Shown here: one piece after another, positions 1-12,900 of the stretch
How positions within the stretch are numbered: the first letter of the stretch is position 1
How the letters are laid out: every line of letters starts with the position of its first letter
Origin: Pleodorina starrii
Taxonomy: Eukaryota; Chlorophyta; Chlorophyceae; Chlamydomonadales; Volvocaceae
Length of the DNA stretch: 64,000 nt
Direction: 5' to 3'
NCBI GenBank assembly: GCA_030267565.1
Contig: BRXU01000022.1
Location: forward strand, 1,198,001-1,262,000
Position numbers and translations under genes: made by a program
The notes under the pieces: model-generated
What the model saw: only the letters and a program-made list of their open reading frames with translations
Told to the model about the DNA's origin: nothing
Databases searched by the model: none

Positions 1-640
1 GCACTGATGGAAGAGCCCTTGGCGCCGTTCCGCGCCGTGCTTGGCATGCTCGTCCGTTTGTTCGGTTGTGGTCGTTTGACAGCGTTCGGAGGTTGTTGTG
101 GCGCTGCGCACCGGAGGGAGAGAGAGAGGGGTGCGGGTGGGGGGACAATGCGTGTGCGCGTGTGTAATGGTTTCTGTGTTTTGGGGGAGGAAGCGAAGGG
201 GGCCCCATCCTGGGCGTCTGCGACCCGCTTGGTTCAGCCGTGGCGGTGGCGATGGGAGGTGGCCAGTGGGGTAGCGGCTAAGGGGGGCTGTGCTGCGCCC
301 GCTGCTGGCAGGGTGCCCGAGGCGACCTGGCTGGTGGTGGTGGTGGTGGTGGAGGGTGCAGGTCGGGGGGCTGCCGCTGTTGCTGCTGTCGGAGTCGCTG
401 TCCTGAGTTCTGGTTCCGGTACCAGGATACGTGTTTGGCCGGGCATGTGTACGGCGCCGGGAGATGAAGTTCGAGGGGAGGGGAGGACAGCAGAGGCTGC
501 AGCTCCTTCCTGTGTGGGGGTGGCGGTGCGGGTGCGGCTGTGCCAGCCCACTCCCGTCACCCTCAATCCCCTCTTTCCGGCTGCGCGTGTATGCATGTAT
601 GTATCTATTATGCGTGTAAGTTATATCCGCGCTTGTTGGT
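1..640 (+). other. Probable 3' UTR of a + strand gene left of the window
   Basis: The first 640 bases are G/T-rich on the + strand, with GTG/GTGTGT runs and no coding-like frame that resembles a protein family. A TGTAA motif, the usual poly(A) signal in Chlamydomonas-type algae, lies at 615-619, and another at about 163-167. The reading is that a + strand transcript from outside the window ends shortly after 619. Strand assignment rests on composition and the signal only. Confidence 0.4.
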
Positions 641-1850
641 TTCGGGTGTCGTCCTGACCTGGCCTGGGCCGCTTTGCTCTCTAATTTTTGTATACGTTTA
701 ATGAGGCAAGGGTGCCCGGGGGGAGGGGCGTCGAGTGGCGGCGCCGCGACATGGCGGCGGGTTGACACCGGCGGGGGGCGTTGCTTGCGTCGGCGGCTGT
801 GTAGGCGCAGTTCACCCCGCTGATGGTTTGGCTGTGGGATGAAGTACGGAAAGGCTGCCGATGCTTCCGTCGGTATCCGGCGGGGCCGCGTGCGGCTGGG
901 GGGGAATGGGTTTTCCCACATACCGTACTTACTACCCGGCCAGCGCCTCCGTGACCTGAGCCGCCCTTCCCCTCCCCTCCCCCTCCCTGGCAGCGCCCAC
1001 CCTGGAGTGGGGAGGGGGGGAGGCCCGGGAGGGCGAGGGGAGAGGGGGGGGTTTGCAGCGGCCGCAGAACCCGGGCGGGAGAAGGCGGAGGAGGGGAGAC
1101 AACGCTGGGGATGTCATCGTCATCGGCGCATGAGGCGGAAGGGGGGGGTCACATGCCGCATGGGCGGCTCCCGGGCGACGCGTGTGTGTGTACGGCAAAA
1201 TGCGTGTACGACATGTATAAGCGTGTTTTCGCCTCAGCCGGAGCCTGCTTGTGCGAGGGGGACAGGCTGGTTGCACTGCCAAGTGGAAATTGTACGGAGA
1301 GATTAGATCGCAGCAATGTTGTACTTGACGTACTTTGAACGTACGGTGGAGGGCATGCGCACGCGCCGAATCACGGACAGAGGCGGAAAGGGAGAGAGAG
1401 GGTGGGAGGATGGTCGGTCATGAATGTCGAACATGTCCCGTTATTGACGATGCGGCACTCTCTGTGTGCGGCACACGGACGAAATCAACCCTCGCTTGGG
1501 AACGGGCTTGGGGGTGTGCGTGCTCGAGGGTTCCGGATTTGCTTCCGTACTGTCATGTTTCATCTTCGTTTGTTGGATCCTGCGGGCGGCTGTTTACACC
1601 GGCCAGATAAAACACAATGATGCGAGCTGATGCGAGGGTGAGGTTTTGAGAGATTACGGCGATAAGAGGATATAACGTGCATGCGTGCTTGACCCGGCGG
1701 CAGATCCGTTTTTGCATTTCATCTGAAGCACCCCCTGCGCCGTGTTGCGTTTGAGTGTCGCGAGCAACGACTTGAGAGAAACGTGCTGTCGGAGGGGACA
1801 GGGAAGAGGTGATTTGCGAAGATCCGCGCGTATGCGTATGTCTTCCTTCC
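641..1850. other. Intergenic stretch, no gene seen
   Basis: I see no supportable gene here. The first half is G-rich on the + strand, including a C/G homopurine block near 960-1,090. The short open frames are compositional. It separates the G/T-rich end of the left transcript from the C/A-rich stretch beginning near 1,900. Confidence 0.4.
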
Positions 1851-4800
1851 TTACAAATTGGACTGGAAAGGTTCGGAGTTCAGAGTATCGTACAATATCG
1901 TATTTTCAGCACGCCGGATTAAGCCCACTGTCGGCGCACCATCGGCTCTGCCCCGGGCGCCAGCGGCAGTGGCTCAAGAAACATAAAAACGCTCGTCCCT
2001 TCTTGTAACGCAGCGCAGCGGCGCGGCCCGATGACGCGGGTGTCGGCAACGGCACGGAATGAAACGCGGCGCCGGTCGCACCGCCGCAGTGCACCCATGG
2101 ACCTGCACGACCAGCACGACCTGCATGCCGCCCGGCCCGACCGTTGCCCCTCCAGTCGCCATCGTTGCGTCGCCGTCATTGGACTCGCGGCGAGTGCCCC
2201 CCCACACCCCCTCCATCCCCCTTCACAGCAGCAAATAGCCGCCGCCCAACCCATTGTCCCACACACCAGCACTGCCCCACCAGCCAAATGGTCAGGGCCC
2301 AAGAATCAGCCCCCAGAGCGCAACCAACAAACAGTAGCGCAGCACCGAACCGACTTATGGCAACCACAACCCACCGCGGGTGCGAAAGGACTTATTATTA
2401 TAATAAGTACAGAACCAAAAACACACACATGCGTTCAAAGTATGAGGTGATTAGTATGAGGTGATTAGGAAGAGCTTAAGCCAGGTACATACGTGCAGAC
2501 GCACGGCAAAAGGAGTAATAGACGCTCGAACGCCGCTAAACCACAGACTGATTCACATGCATGAAAATCTCGCCGGGAGGACCCTCCGTGTGTTCCGGGC
2601 ACACGGAATCCGAAACCACCATCATCCATCAACAACCATCCCTGTCCACCTCCTCCTCCCCCGAGATGCCTCACACATCGACCAACAAACCCCCCACATC
2701 ACCACACACACGTCATCGTGCCGCCCCTCCCACGCCCCTTCCTGCCACCCTCCCCAGTCCCAACCCCCGGGACAACAACCCCAGCTGGCTGCTGCTGCTG
2801 TTGATGCTGCTGTCGCCGCCCGCAAACCCAACTTCTGCCCCTCTGCCTGCCCCCCACATCATCATTCCGTGGGCGGGGGGCTTGGCGAGAGAGGTGGCAG
2901 CTAGAGCTCGGCCAAGGGAAAGGGCGTGGAGCCCCAGCATCCCTTTCGCCGCCATACCGCACCCGCATATTCTCCGGGGGAAGGCACGCGGCCGAGCGAG
3001 TGAGCAAGCGCAGCGGAATAACAGGCAGCGCAGGGGCCGCCGCCCGGCGACCGCCCCGCCCTGCCCGTCGCCTTGCACCGGCCCACCTGCCCAGCCGTCC
3101 TGCCAGCCCCAAACCCACACACCCCACCCCATCCCACCCAGCCGAACGACCCGCCAGGGCGCCGGGTCCCCACGCAAGGTCCTTAAGGACCGAAACATCA
3201 GCAGCAATGCCGTACCGTACATATGAAAGCTACGCAAGCACACTTTGCACCCGATCATGCAGACAGTTCTCATCGCTTTATTCAAAAGCGCGTCTGCCCC
3301 ATCTGCGGGCCCTCAACCATCACCACCATACGCAAGAAGTGCAGTTCGAGTTTGAAGGTGCGCGCTTTGTTTTTAGACTGTGCCGCCAACAACCACGACA
3401 ACAACAACAACTGATCCGCCGCCCGCCGACCCACACGCCATGCAACAGGCCCCACCGCGAGAGCAGGACAACCACTAACCATCAAGATTAGGTGTGCACA
3501 AATTCCTTTACGAGATCATAACGCTCCGAAGCAGAAAAGAGAAACCCACCCACCACCCGCCCACGGAAACTTGTGCGGTTTGGATTGCACACGACACCCA
3601 ACGATCTGTGTGAGTTTGATTGTGTGTGTTGACAAGTTCCAGTTCAAGCGCGAAGCGCACGAAAGCAAAAGAGCGGCAGCCAAAGCCCGCTGTGATACTG
3701 CACGGCCGAGTGACACCACCATGAAGGCACGAACGAACGCCAAAGTTGATACTTGCAAGGGGAAGGCGAAAACCCCCGCGCGCGCGGCAGCCCACCGCAC
3801 CCCACCCGGCCCCACACCACTCCCTCCGCCCCAACAACAGCCACCAACAGCGCTCCGCAGATGCAGCTCCAGCCAAACACGCACGCACGCATACACACAT
3901 GCGCACAAAACCCGCCTCCCTCCCTCCGATTCGTTCTACCAACCCGCACGCATCGACTCGCTTCGCTTCGCTCCCATTTCCCCTTGGCCCGCCCGAGCCC
4001 CGTCTTCTCCGTTCCACCGCTGCGCATCATCTTTATCTTCATTATCCTCCGCCCGCCAACCTCCACACCCCTCTCCCAGCGCGTGCACACGAGGCCCATC
4101 CCCACTCTCAAGCCGCCGCCCGCCCGCCCGCCTGCTCTCTCCCTAGTTGTTGTCACCTTTCAAGACCGCAGTATGTTGACTGCCACTAGCAGTTTGCACG
4201 TACGTTAAACGTCGCCGCCCTGCCGTGACCCTGGAAACCCTGAACCCTCCCCTGGTCCGTATCAGTCATAATCTTGCTCAGCGAACAGCGCGTTCTCACC
4301 CGCCCGGAATAAATCAAGAGACACTCCTCCCGCGGCCTTTAACGGTGCGCGCGCGCTGTACCTACCCTTCGCCGCCCACCCTCACCAAAAAGCGAGACAC
4401 AGCAGCGCTCTCACGCTCAAACCCTTCACCACCACCGCCGCCGCCGTCGCTGCCGTGCGGAGCCGCGCTTCTGCGCGCCAAGCAAAGGACCCACCCCACC
4501 CCATTCGACCACGGCCCGTGCGCAGGCGAGCGCCGCCCCCCTCCGCCCCTCCATGCGCAGGCGCAGACACACAAGCACACACGCGGACATGGAACGCGGA
4601 ACCTCCCTTCCTCCCACAGACAGTTACGACGCTGCCTGCACAGTGCATATGTTTGCACATTCTTCCGGTCCTGTTACCGCGACCGTCGGGACACAACAAA
4701 GAAATCGGGGTGGCTTCGTGAAGCACGAGAGCCCCCCCCGGCAAAGCACAGCAAAGACAAGCCAAGCAGCCGGCCGTGTTGCACGTGATGCGGGGGGCGC

Positions 4801-7800
4801 CGGGGATGCGCGCTGCAGTGTCGGTCGTCACGGCACTCATCGCCACCCGCCCCCATCTACTTGCAACGACGATGTTCGCTTCCACCACCGCTGGCCAGCA
4901 TAATCCGCGCGGTCGTCCCAACACCGCAGCACGCAGCCGCCGGGTGATACCCGGGGCTGCCCTGTTCTGGTCCGTGTCCACGTTCCTCCGCCCTTCGGAC
5001 CTCCCTTTCCTCCCCTCCACCCGGCCAGCCTGCCCTCCACAGCAAGCGCGTCAGACCCCGTCATGGCTGCAGCCTCTGCCCCCAAGGCTTGCGGCCGTCA
5101 CAGCGACCTCTGCAAAACTCAACCCCCTCCACATCATCAAGCAAGGAAGTGTGCAACAGCTCCGCCAACCGGCGGCTACAAACAAACTGCCTCCTCTCCC
5201 TTCCGGCCTCCCCCTTCCCATGCGCATGCGCCACCGAAACACTACCGTTGCAAACCAGTCTCTCCGCAACAAGCCGGGACTGGCAGTCGCCATGCCGCCA
5301 CTCGCGACAGCGCCGAAAGCGCCGTCGGGCGCGGTTGCCGCGTGCAGCCAGCCCACCATGCTCCCATGCTCCCGATCACCCGCACGGCCCCGCACCACTC
5401 CACACCGCGCCGCATCGCACCGTACCGCACCACGAGGTTGAACAGGAGAACACGCATGCCGCGCCGCCAGAGGCCGCCAAGCCCCCACAGAGGCCAAGGA
5501 GGTCCGGCGCCGCACGTCCAGACGACGCAGCCTCTGCCCATAACAACCGAAGAGCGGACCGGGGGCCAAAGAAGGGAACCGCGTTGACATTGGCTGACTC
5601 GGCGGCACGTCCGATGTGGCACGGTCTTGGGGAAATGCGTGGTAAACCGTAAACCGTATGGAGGGAGGTGGATACGCATCGCACTGAACACACGGAGGTG
5701 GAACCATGCCGGCGAGAGGCTAGATCCAGCCCGCTGGCACGTGATTTGTTGCCGGAACACCTGCCCTGCCCTGCCTTGCGCTCCGTGCCCCTGCCAAGGC
5801 GGCTGGGGGCCTGCGGGGAGCCCGCATTGCGTTGCGGGCTCCCTGGGGGGATGCAAGCCGCGGGTCGCGAGAAGGCTTCGCCGACACGAAGGCAGGACAG
5901 GGCCCCGTCCCCAATACATCGCCAATCCTCAACCCTCCCTTCGACACCTACCCACCCAGGAGCTGGGTTTGTGCCGCTCCCCGCGCAAGATCGCGCAAGG
6001 ACCGACAGACAGGCAGCCAGACAGACGTGACAGCAGCACGACATAGATAGAAATTGCATTAGGGGCCGAACCAAACGGCGACCGGAGAGCAGCATTTCGT
6101 GTGTATTGATTTTTGTGTGCATGTTTGACTTTGAACTGTGCGTGGCCACCACTCACTCCAAAAGTAATGAATCCCAGATCCATGGCACAATGGCAGCGAG
6201 GAGGATGGTCGGGGGGCAGGAAGCGCCGGCGACTTGGGCAGCAAGGCCGGGAGGTCAGGCCCGCGAAACCCACAGGGATCGGAGCAACCGTCGGGCCTGA
6301 CCCATGCGCGTCACTACCACCGCAGAGGACCCGGCCCGGCGCAACCGACGCCCGCCTGCTCCCCGCTCCTCCCTCAAACCCCACCAGCCTACATCCCCCT
6401 GTAACAAACAACTCCTTCTCAGCACCGCCGCGGTCCTTGCGGCAGCGGCCGCCGCGCGGTCGCGGGTGGCGCAAAATGTGGAGACGACATGCGCCGTGGA
6501 CGCGTGCGCAAAACAGTACCGTATACATACACGTGTGTGAACTCCCAACCCACAAACCCTGCACGACCCCCACCAGCGTGTCTTTAAGGCTCCATCCCCA
6601 ATCTCCTGACCAGTCATTTACACCACCCAACCAACTTCCCACCAACCTCCCAAGCTGGCCTCCCGCCACCGACTTCGCCGCGCCCGCATCGTGTGGATGG
6701 ATGGATGGATGAATGGATTCGCGGTGAGTGCAGCAACACCGCTGCACGCCCAGCTCGTCCCTATTCCGCACTTCCGTGTATCTGCATCGCCGCCGACGCC
6801 GTCAGCAGCAAGCCGCGCTGCGCGCGCGGCAAGGAAACAGCCCCGCCCCCGGCGGAGTGCGCCTTGATAAAAGCAAGCAGCCCTGAGGCTCGAAGGGCTC
6901 GAGCAGTGGTGGGTGGGTGGTGGCCTCGCAACGGAGCGTACACCTGCGGCTCTGGGCAAAGCCCTGCATGCGCCCCAGTCCCCGTCCCCTGCTGAGAGGG
7001 TGCCCCTCCGCTGCCCACGTTCCGCCCGCCTCAACAGACGCCAATGTGCGTCCACCCGCGCAGCGTCGCCGTCCTGCCATCCCCGCCAGCCAGCGCGTAT
7101 GTCGGCACGTGGATGGAGATGGATTCGTTCTTAGCCGCCCGAGCCCGGGCGCGGCGCTGCAACCATCCACGCCGCTTTTGGCGGGTACCCCCATCAGAGC
7201 GCAAAAATGTGACCCGCTGGCCAAAGAACACAATACCCGCACGAGTAAGACAGTCGCCCGGGCGCTTTGCGTCGACACGGAGACGACCAGCCCCGCACCG
7301 CACCGCTCTCTGCAAAGGCGGACACAAAAAGGCAGCCGATCGCCAGCGCAAAACCCTTTCGAAGATCCCGCCGCCCATCATCGACGGCCGACGGTGCGAC
7401 CAGCCCGTGATTTGTGGGGTAGCACACTGGCCCAGCGCCACACACAGCAGCGACGCTTTCACCTGGCGTGCGCAGTGCGCGCAGACGTCCCGCACGAGCA
7501 CAGGGCCGCCGTGGTCGTGCAGCTGTCCCAACAGCAACGGCAGCAGCAGCAATGATGTGCGCGTGCGCTCGCGCACACGAGCATATGAGGCTGCCTATGG
7601 CACAAAGCGCACATCGGTATAAAACAACGTCGCGTGATGGGGGCAGGGGACGAAAAGACACTCACCACCGCAAAGACCGAACCCCTACTCGCAGAGGACC
7701 AGTAATGGCATGCAACCATTTCGCAGCCGACCGAAATGACCCCGATCCAACAGACTGATTAGGGCCAGAATATTGGCTGACAACCTGACCGACTGACTGA

Positions 7801-9995
7801 CCGATAGGCAGACAGGCAGGCAGGCAGGCAGACACCCTATGACGTTCGCAATCCCTCTCAACAGTGCGACTTTTAACCCCCACACAACCACCACCACCAC
7901 CATATATGCGCATGCAGCGCGGCGTCTGTAACAGTGCCATTACCACGCGCAGAGACGCCGGCTGAGCCGCGCAGCGTCTGACGCGGCCGCGGGCCTACCT
8001 GGCCCCACAGGCAGGAAATTAAACTCTACCCCATCGTACACCGCTCTTCCCTCCGCATTCCTTTACTTGGTTCACCGCAAACCCGAAGTTCCCCCCAGCT
8101 GCACTGCCCATGTTGCAAACGATGCGCAGAGACATCTCATCTCATCTCATGTCACCACCCGGAGCGCATCCAACGCGGCTGCCGCCCACCCGGCCACACG
8201 GTGTGCCTTGCAGCAGCTACCGTCCTGCAGCCGGCCGTCCCTTCGTGCGAATTGCGCTTCAGAACCCCCAAAAGCCCCTCCGAGCTCCCGCCCCCACACA
8301 ACCAACGTCAACATATGGGACATGTACAACCCGCAGACAAGGAATGCATCTCGCCTGCCCCGCAGCGCCCCCACCCCCGCCCAACTCGCTTGGTTACCCC
8401 AGATCAGAAATTATACAGCCAGCCAGCCACTCAACACACCAACCAACCTACCAGCCACCCCAGCCATGCATTCACGCATTCGCCGCGCGGGCCAGCGCGC
8501 AATGCGAGGCCGCGCGTCCACCCGACTTCAGCTGTGCGGAACGAGCTCCGTTTTCAAAGACGTGCACGCTGAGACGCGTCGCCCGCTAGCAGCAACCATA
8601 TGTGGGCCTCCACCGCCCAAACTGTACAAAGCAGCGAGGACACCCCCCCATCCTTCCACAGCGGCCGTCCCCTTCCCACCAGCCAGCCCCCGGCCCTTCC
8701 CATATCCAGCGCCCATCCTTGATCGGGCATTTGAGTCCAATGAATCCAGGGTTGGCAGCCCGCTCGCGGAAGATTGCGTCCCCGCGATTGCGAACCCGCT
8801 ATAGGCTCGATGGCCCCCCGGTTAGACAGGCGCTGGGCAGTTGGGTCGCAGCAGCCTTCTACCAGGGCTCTCAACAGCCCTCGCCCGTCGCCCGTTCCTG
8901 CTGCCGGCGCTGACGAGGGGCCCCAGCGGCCGCCTTCCCGCGCCCCCACCTCCCCGCCCCTCCCAAACGCACGCCCGACCCACATGCGAAGCAGACCTGC
9001 ACCCTCCCATGCACCACTCCCGTAGTTTTGCTTCCGCAACGCCGCGGAGACGTCATCATCATCAGCATCATCAGCATCGTGCCGCCATCAGCATCATCAG
9101 CATCATCGTGTGTTCGCCTTCACATCCACTGCTGCTATCGCCCCGGCCGCCGACAGCACATCTCGACATCATCGTCGTCATCACCCCACGCATGTACACG
9201 GCGAGCACTATCAGGAGCGAGTATGGCGCCGGTGGCTCACGCACCCAACGGTGGCCCGCCAGCAGCTGCCTCCACTCGACCTCCCGGATGGCTATCTCCA
9301 TTTTTTTCCGTGTGCGCACGCGTCGCCGACCGACCCCACAACCCCACATACCCAATCGTCAAAAACGAACACAACGTGACCCCCCCCGATAGTTTAGTGG
9401 ACAGACACACACAAACGCAATCGGGGCAAAAGCAGTGCGGCCCCCATCCCCATGCACGGTATCCGCCGCAACCCAACCCGCAGTTGTTGATGCCCCGCCA
9501 CCCCGCCCCGCCGTTATGAGGCATGGCACCTCCGGAGGCCCGCCGACGCCCGGTCCACACGGCAGCTCGATCGGCCAGTGGGGAAAGGCCCGGCGGCAAC
9601 CGTTGCGCCCGGTGGGGCGGCTAGTCCCGGCGCTGCTTCCCCGGCTCACATTCTTTGCATGCCCCGAGGCTGAGCGTTGCCCCATTGACCGTTGGGGATG
9701 TTGATTGATACGTTACGTCTTTCGAAACATTCCAGGGCAGTGTGCGTTGTCCAAACCACTCAATCCCCCCACAAGGCAACAGACCCAAAAGAGCCGCAGC
9801 GCGCGGCCAGGCAAAGCCGCAGCATCATTCGCATGCAATCATCACCAATACAGCGCGCAACAGCAGGGCCCAGATCCGCGATGGTGGTGGTGGCGGCGGA
9901 TCGCGTCCCAACAGCCGCCGCCACAACAGACAATCCTTACCCCATGGCTACCGCATCCCCCCCTTTATCGCCTCCCCTTGCCGGCTGCTGTGCAA
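1851..9995 (-). other. C/A-rich non-coding stretch; possible very long 3' UTR of the minus-strand Gln-rich gene
   Basis: For about 8 kb the + strand is strikingly richer in C than G and in A than T, so the complementary strand is G/T-rich like the presumed 3' UTR at 1-640. No frame on either strand shows a recognisable domain or a coherent exon chain. The Gln-rich gene stops at 9,996 on the minus strand. Minus-strand TGTAA motifs (TTACA on +) occur at 6,618-6,622 and 1,851-1,855, giving possible 3' UTR ends 3.4 or 8.1 kb downstream. Small microsatellites lie at about 7,790-7,836 (CAGG/GACT type) and 9,050-9,115 (CAT type). A retained 3' UTR is an inference; ordinary intergenic DNA or UTR introns are alternatives. 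Confidence 0.3.
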
Positions 9996-12900
9996 TCAAT
10001 AAAAGCCACATCCCAGGTCCAGGTTCGCAAACCTGTTCTCTATTTCCTTGTCCAAATCCACCGCGCCATCGCTGCCACCGGCAGGGGAGAACATGCCGCC
10101 AGGGGCTGACGAATAGCCCTTCGGCGCGCCAGCGTCACCGGCCATCGACGACGCCGACATGGCCGAGTGCAGCCCCAAGGCGCCCCAGCCACCGCCGCCA
10201 GCGCCCCCGTTCAGATGGAGCGCCAGCCGCTCACCCGCGCTTAGGCGCCCGCCGCCGCCGTTGGGGTGCATCTGGTGTTGGTGCATGGACTGCAGCAGCG
10301 GGTGGCGTGCCTCGTACTCGGACGCCGAGTCGATTAGCTTGGGGACCGCACCGCCGCTGCCGCCCCTGCCGCCCAGCAGCGTCGAGGCATGCCGCGGCGG
10401 GAAGTGGTGGCGGTGGTCTTGCAGGTGCGACTGCGCGCTCAGCCCAATCTCCTCCGCCATCACTGACATCCCAAACGGGGGCCAGGGCTTCTCGCAGAAC
10501 ACGTCGGCCATGCCAGCTGCAGGGCCGGGGTCCAGGGCGGGGGGGATAGGTACAGGCGGCGATGTGAGGCGAGGCGAGGCGAGCGAATCAAAAGCGCTGC
10601 TCGGGGCAGCAACGCCAGGATGGACCCAATCCACCAGCACCGAGAGGCAAGACAGCCATGGGTCGAGCGAGAAGCGACAGGAGTGTGAGTTGGCCAGGTT
10701 GGCCACGAATTCTCGACGTGTTTCGAAGCACCCCAGACGCGCCTATCCCCAATCCGCGCGTGCTTCCGGCTGTGCGCGTAAGCTTCCAAACGAGACGTGC
10801 GCAGCACGCTTCGGCTGGACAGAGTCACCGCCAAGATCAGGACCCGCAAGCTACACAGAGCTAGCTGCACATTTCGATGATCGTTGCGCCCGAGCCCACT
10901 TACCCACGTCCGCGTCGCGGTCCGCCTCCGAGCCCCCGCCGGGCAGCTTGTCAAGATCCGAGCTTGTGTCTCCGCCGCCAAGAGCCGCCAGCATACCTGC
11001 GCCCAGGTAACCGTACTGGAAGGTGTTGAGCTTGCCCAGGTCGTACATTGAGCCGGCGGAAGCGGCGCCGCCACCGGTGCTGCCGCCAGCGCTGCCGCCG
11101 GGCGCGTGTTGCGCGCCGGGCTCCAGGCCGCCGAGGGCGCCGCCGCTGGCTGTGCTGGCGCCGTCATCCGAGGGAGCCACCGACATTGACGTGCGGGCGG
11201 AGGAGGACGCGAGGCCCGCCATGGGCGCCGTGGCAGATGAGCCGCGCTCGCCGCTGCTGCCGCTGCGGCTGCCACCGCCACCCAAGCCGCCTACTCCAGC
11301 CGGGCCGGGCTCACCTGACCCGTGCTGCTGCGGCTGCAGCTGTTGTGGCGGCAAGATTAGGGGCGGCGGCTGCGCCTGAGGCAGCGGCGCGCCGTCCGCG
11401 GCGCTGCCCTGCGCTCCGCCGTGCGAACCCGACTGCTGCTGTGGCGTGGCCTGGGGCAGGGCCTTCTGCGTCATCATGAGCCGGCGCTCCTCATCGGTGT
11501 AGGCGTCCGCCAGCACAGCCACGTCCATGGCAGTGAGCACCCCCAGCCAGCCCGACGTCACGGCGGTCTCCACGCTGATGCCGTGCCGCGCCAGCTCTTG
11601 TCCAATCGACACCAGAATGGCTTTGAGGTCCTCTCGGGAGCTGCCCACGCCACCGGCGCCGCCGCCAAAGACCTGCGACCCCGCAACCGCGTCGCCGCCG
11701 CCAAGCGCGAAAGTCGCCGCGGTCATCGCCGCCGCCGCTGCGGCCGAATCGTCGGGCAACAACGTAAAGCCGCCGGGGGCGCTGACGCCGCCGCCGCCGT
11801 GCTGCAGGAGGCCGCCCGGTTGGGCTGCGGCGCCTGACAGCTGGCGCTGCGGCAGCTGCACGGCGCCCCCCATCATGTTTTGCTGCTGCTGCTGGTGCTG
11901 CTGCAGGCGCTGCTGCTGGCCCAAAGACCCGTCCAGCTCCACCACGCTCATGCCCCCCATCAGCGCGGGGATGTGCTGCTGGTGCTGGGTTTGCTGCTGG
12001 TGCTGGGTTTGCTGCTGGTGCTGCTGCATGCGCTGCGCGCCGAGGCCCTGGAACTGGGCCAATGCCATGGAAGATGGGTCCAGCAGCGCTGCAGAACCCG
12101 CGTCAACCTCGCCTGACAGGCCCTGTCCGGAAGGGCGGCGCCCCAGGGGCATGTGGTGCTGCAGCTGCTGCTCCATGGGCTGCTGCTGCTGCTGCAGTAG
12201 CATCTGGTGCTGCGCCCCGGGATAGAAATCGCCTTGCTGCTGCTGGGACTGCAGCTGCAGGTTGCCGTGGCCGGCCGAGGGCCCCATCATCTGCACGGCG
12301 CGCAGGTGCGGCCCCTGAGACATGCCTGGCGGCGGCGGCAGCCCGCGCCCCGAACTGCTCCCGCCGGCGGCGCCGCCGTTTTGCTGGCTGCCATTGCTGC
12401 TGCCGCTCCGTATGAGGAGCTGGACGGCGCCGCTTGAAGCCGCCGCACCGGTCAGGTGGACCGTTTGCAGCCCGCCGAGTTGCTCCACACCACCACTGCT
12501 GCTGCTGCCTACACCAACGCCGACACCGCCGGGTCCCTTGCCACCGCCTCCGCCGCCCGCCAAGACCGTCAGTAGCCCTGGGCCGCCAAGCGGGGGGCCG
12601 GCCTGCAGCAGCACTTGCTGCTGCTGAGACTGCTGGTGCTGGTGCTGAAGCGGCAGCGCCTGCAGCTGGCCCTGGCTAGTGCTTGGGCCGACAGCACCTC
12701 CCGGCGGCAGCTGCTGACGCTGCTCCTGTTGTTGCTGTTGCTGTTGTTGCTGTTGTTGTTGTTGCTGCTGCAACTTGACGGCCTGACCCCGCGAGGACTC
12801 GGACAGCATCCGCGTGAGCGTGGCCTGGTCCATGACCGTGATCGCTGTGGTTCCATCCCCCAAGGTGATGTTGACTACTTGCTGCTGCTGAGGCTGCATC

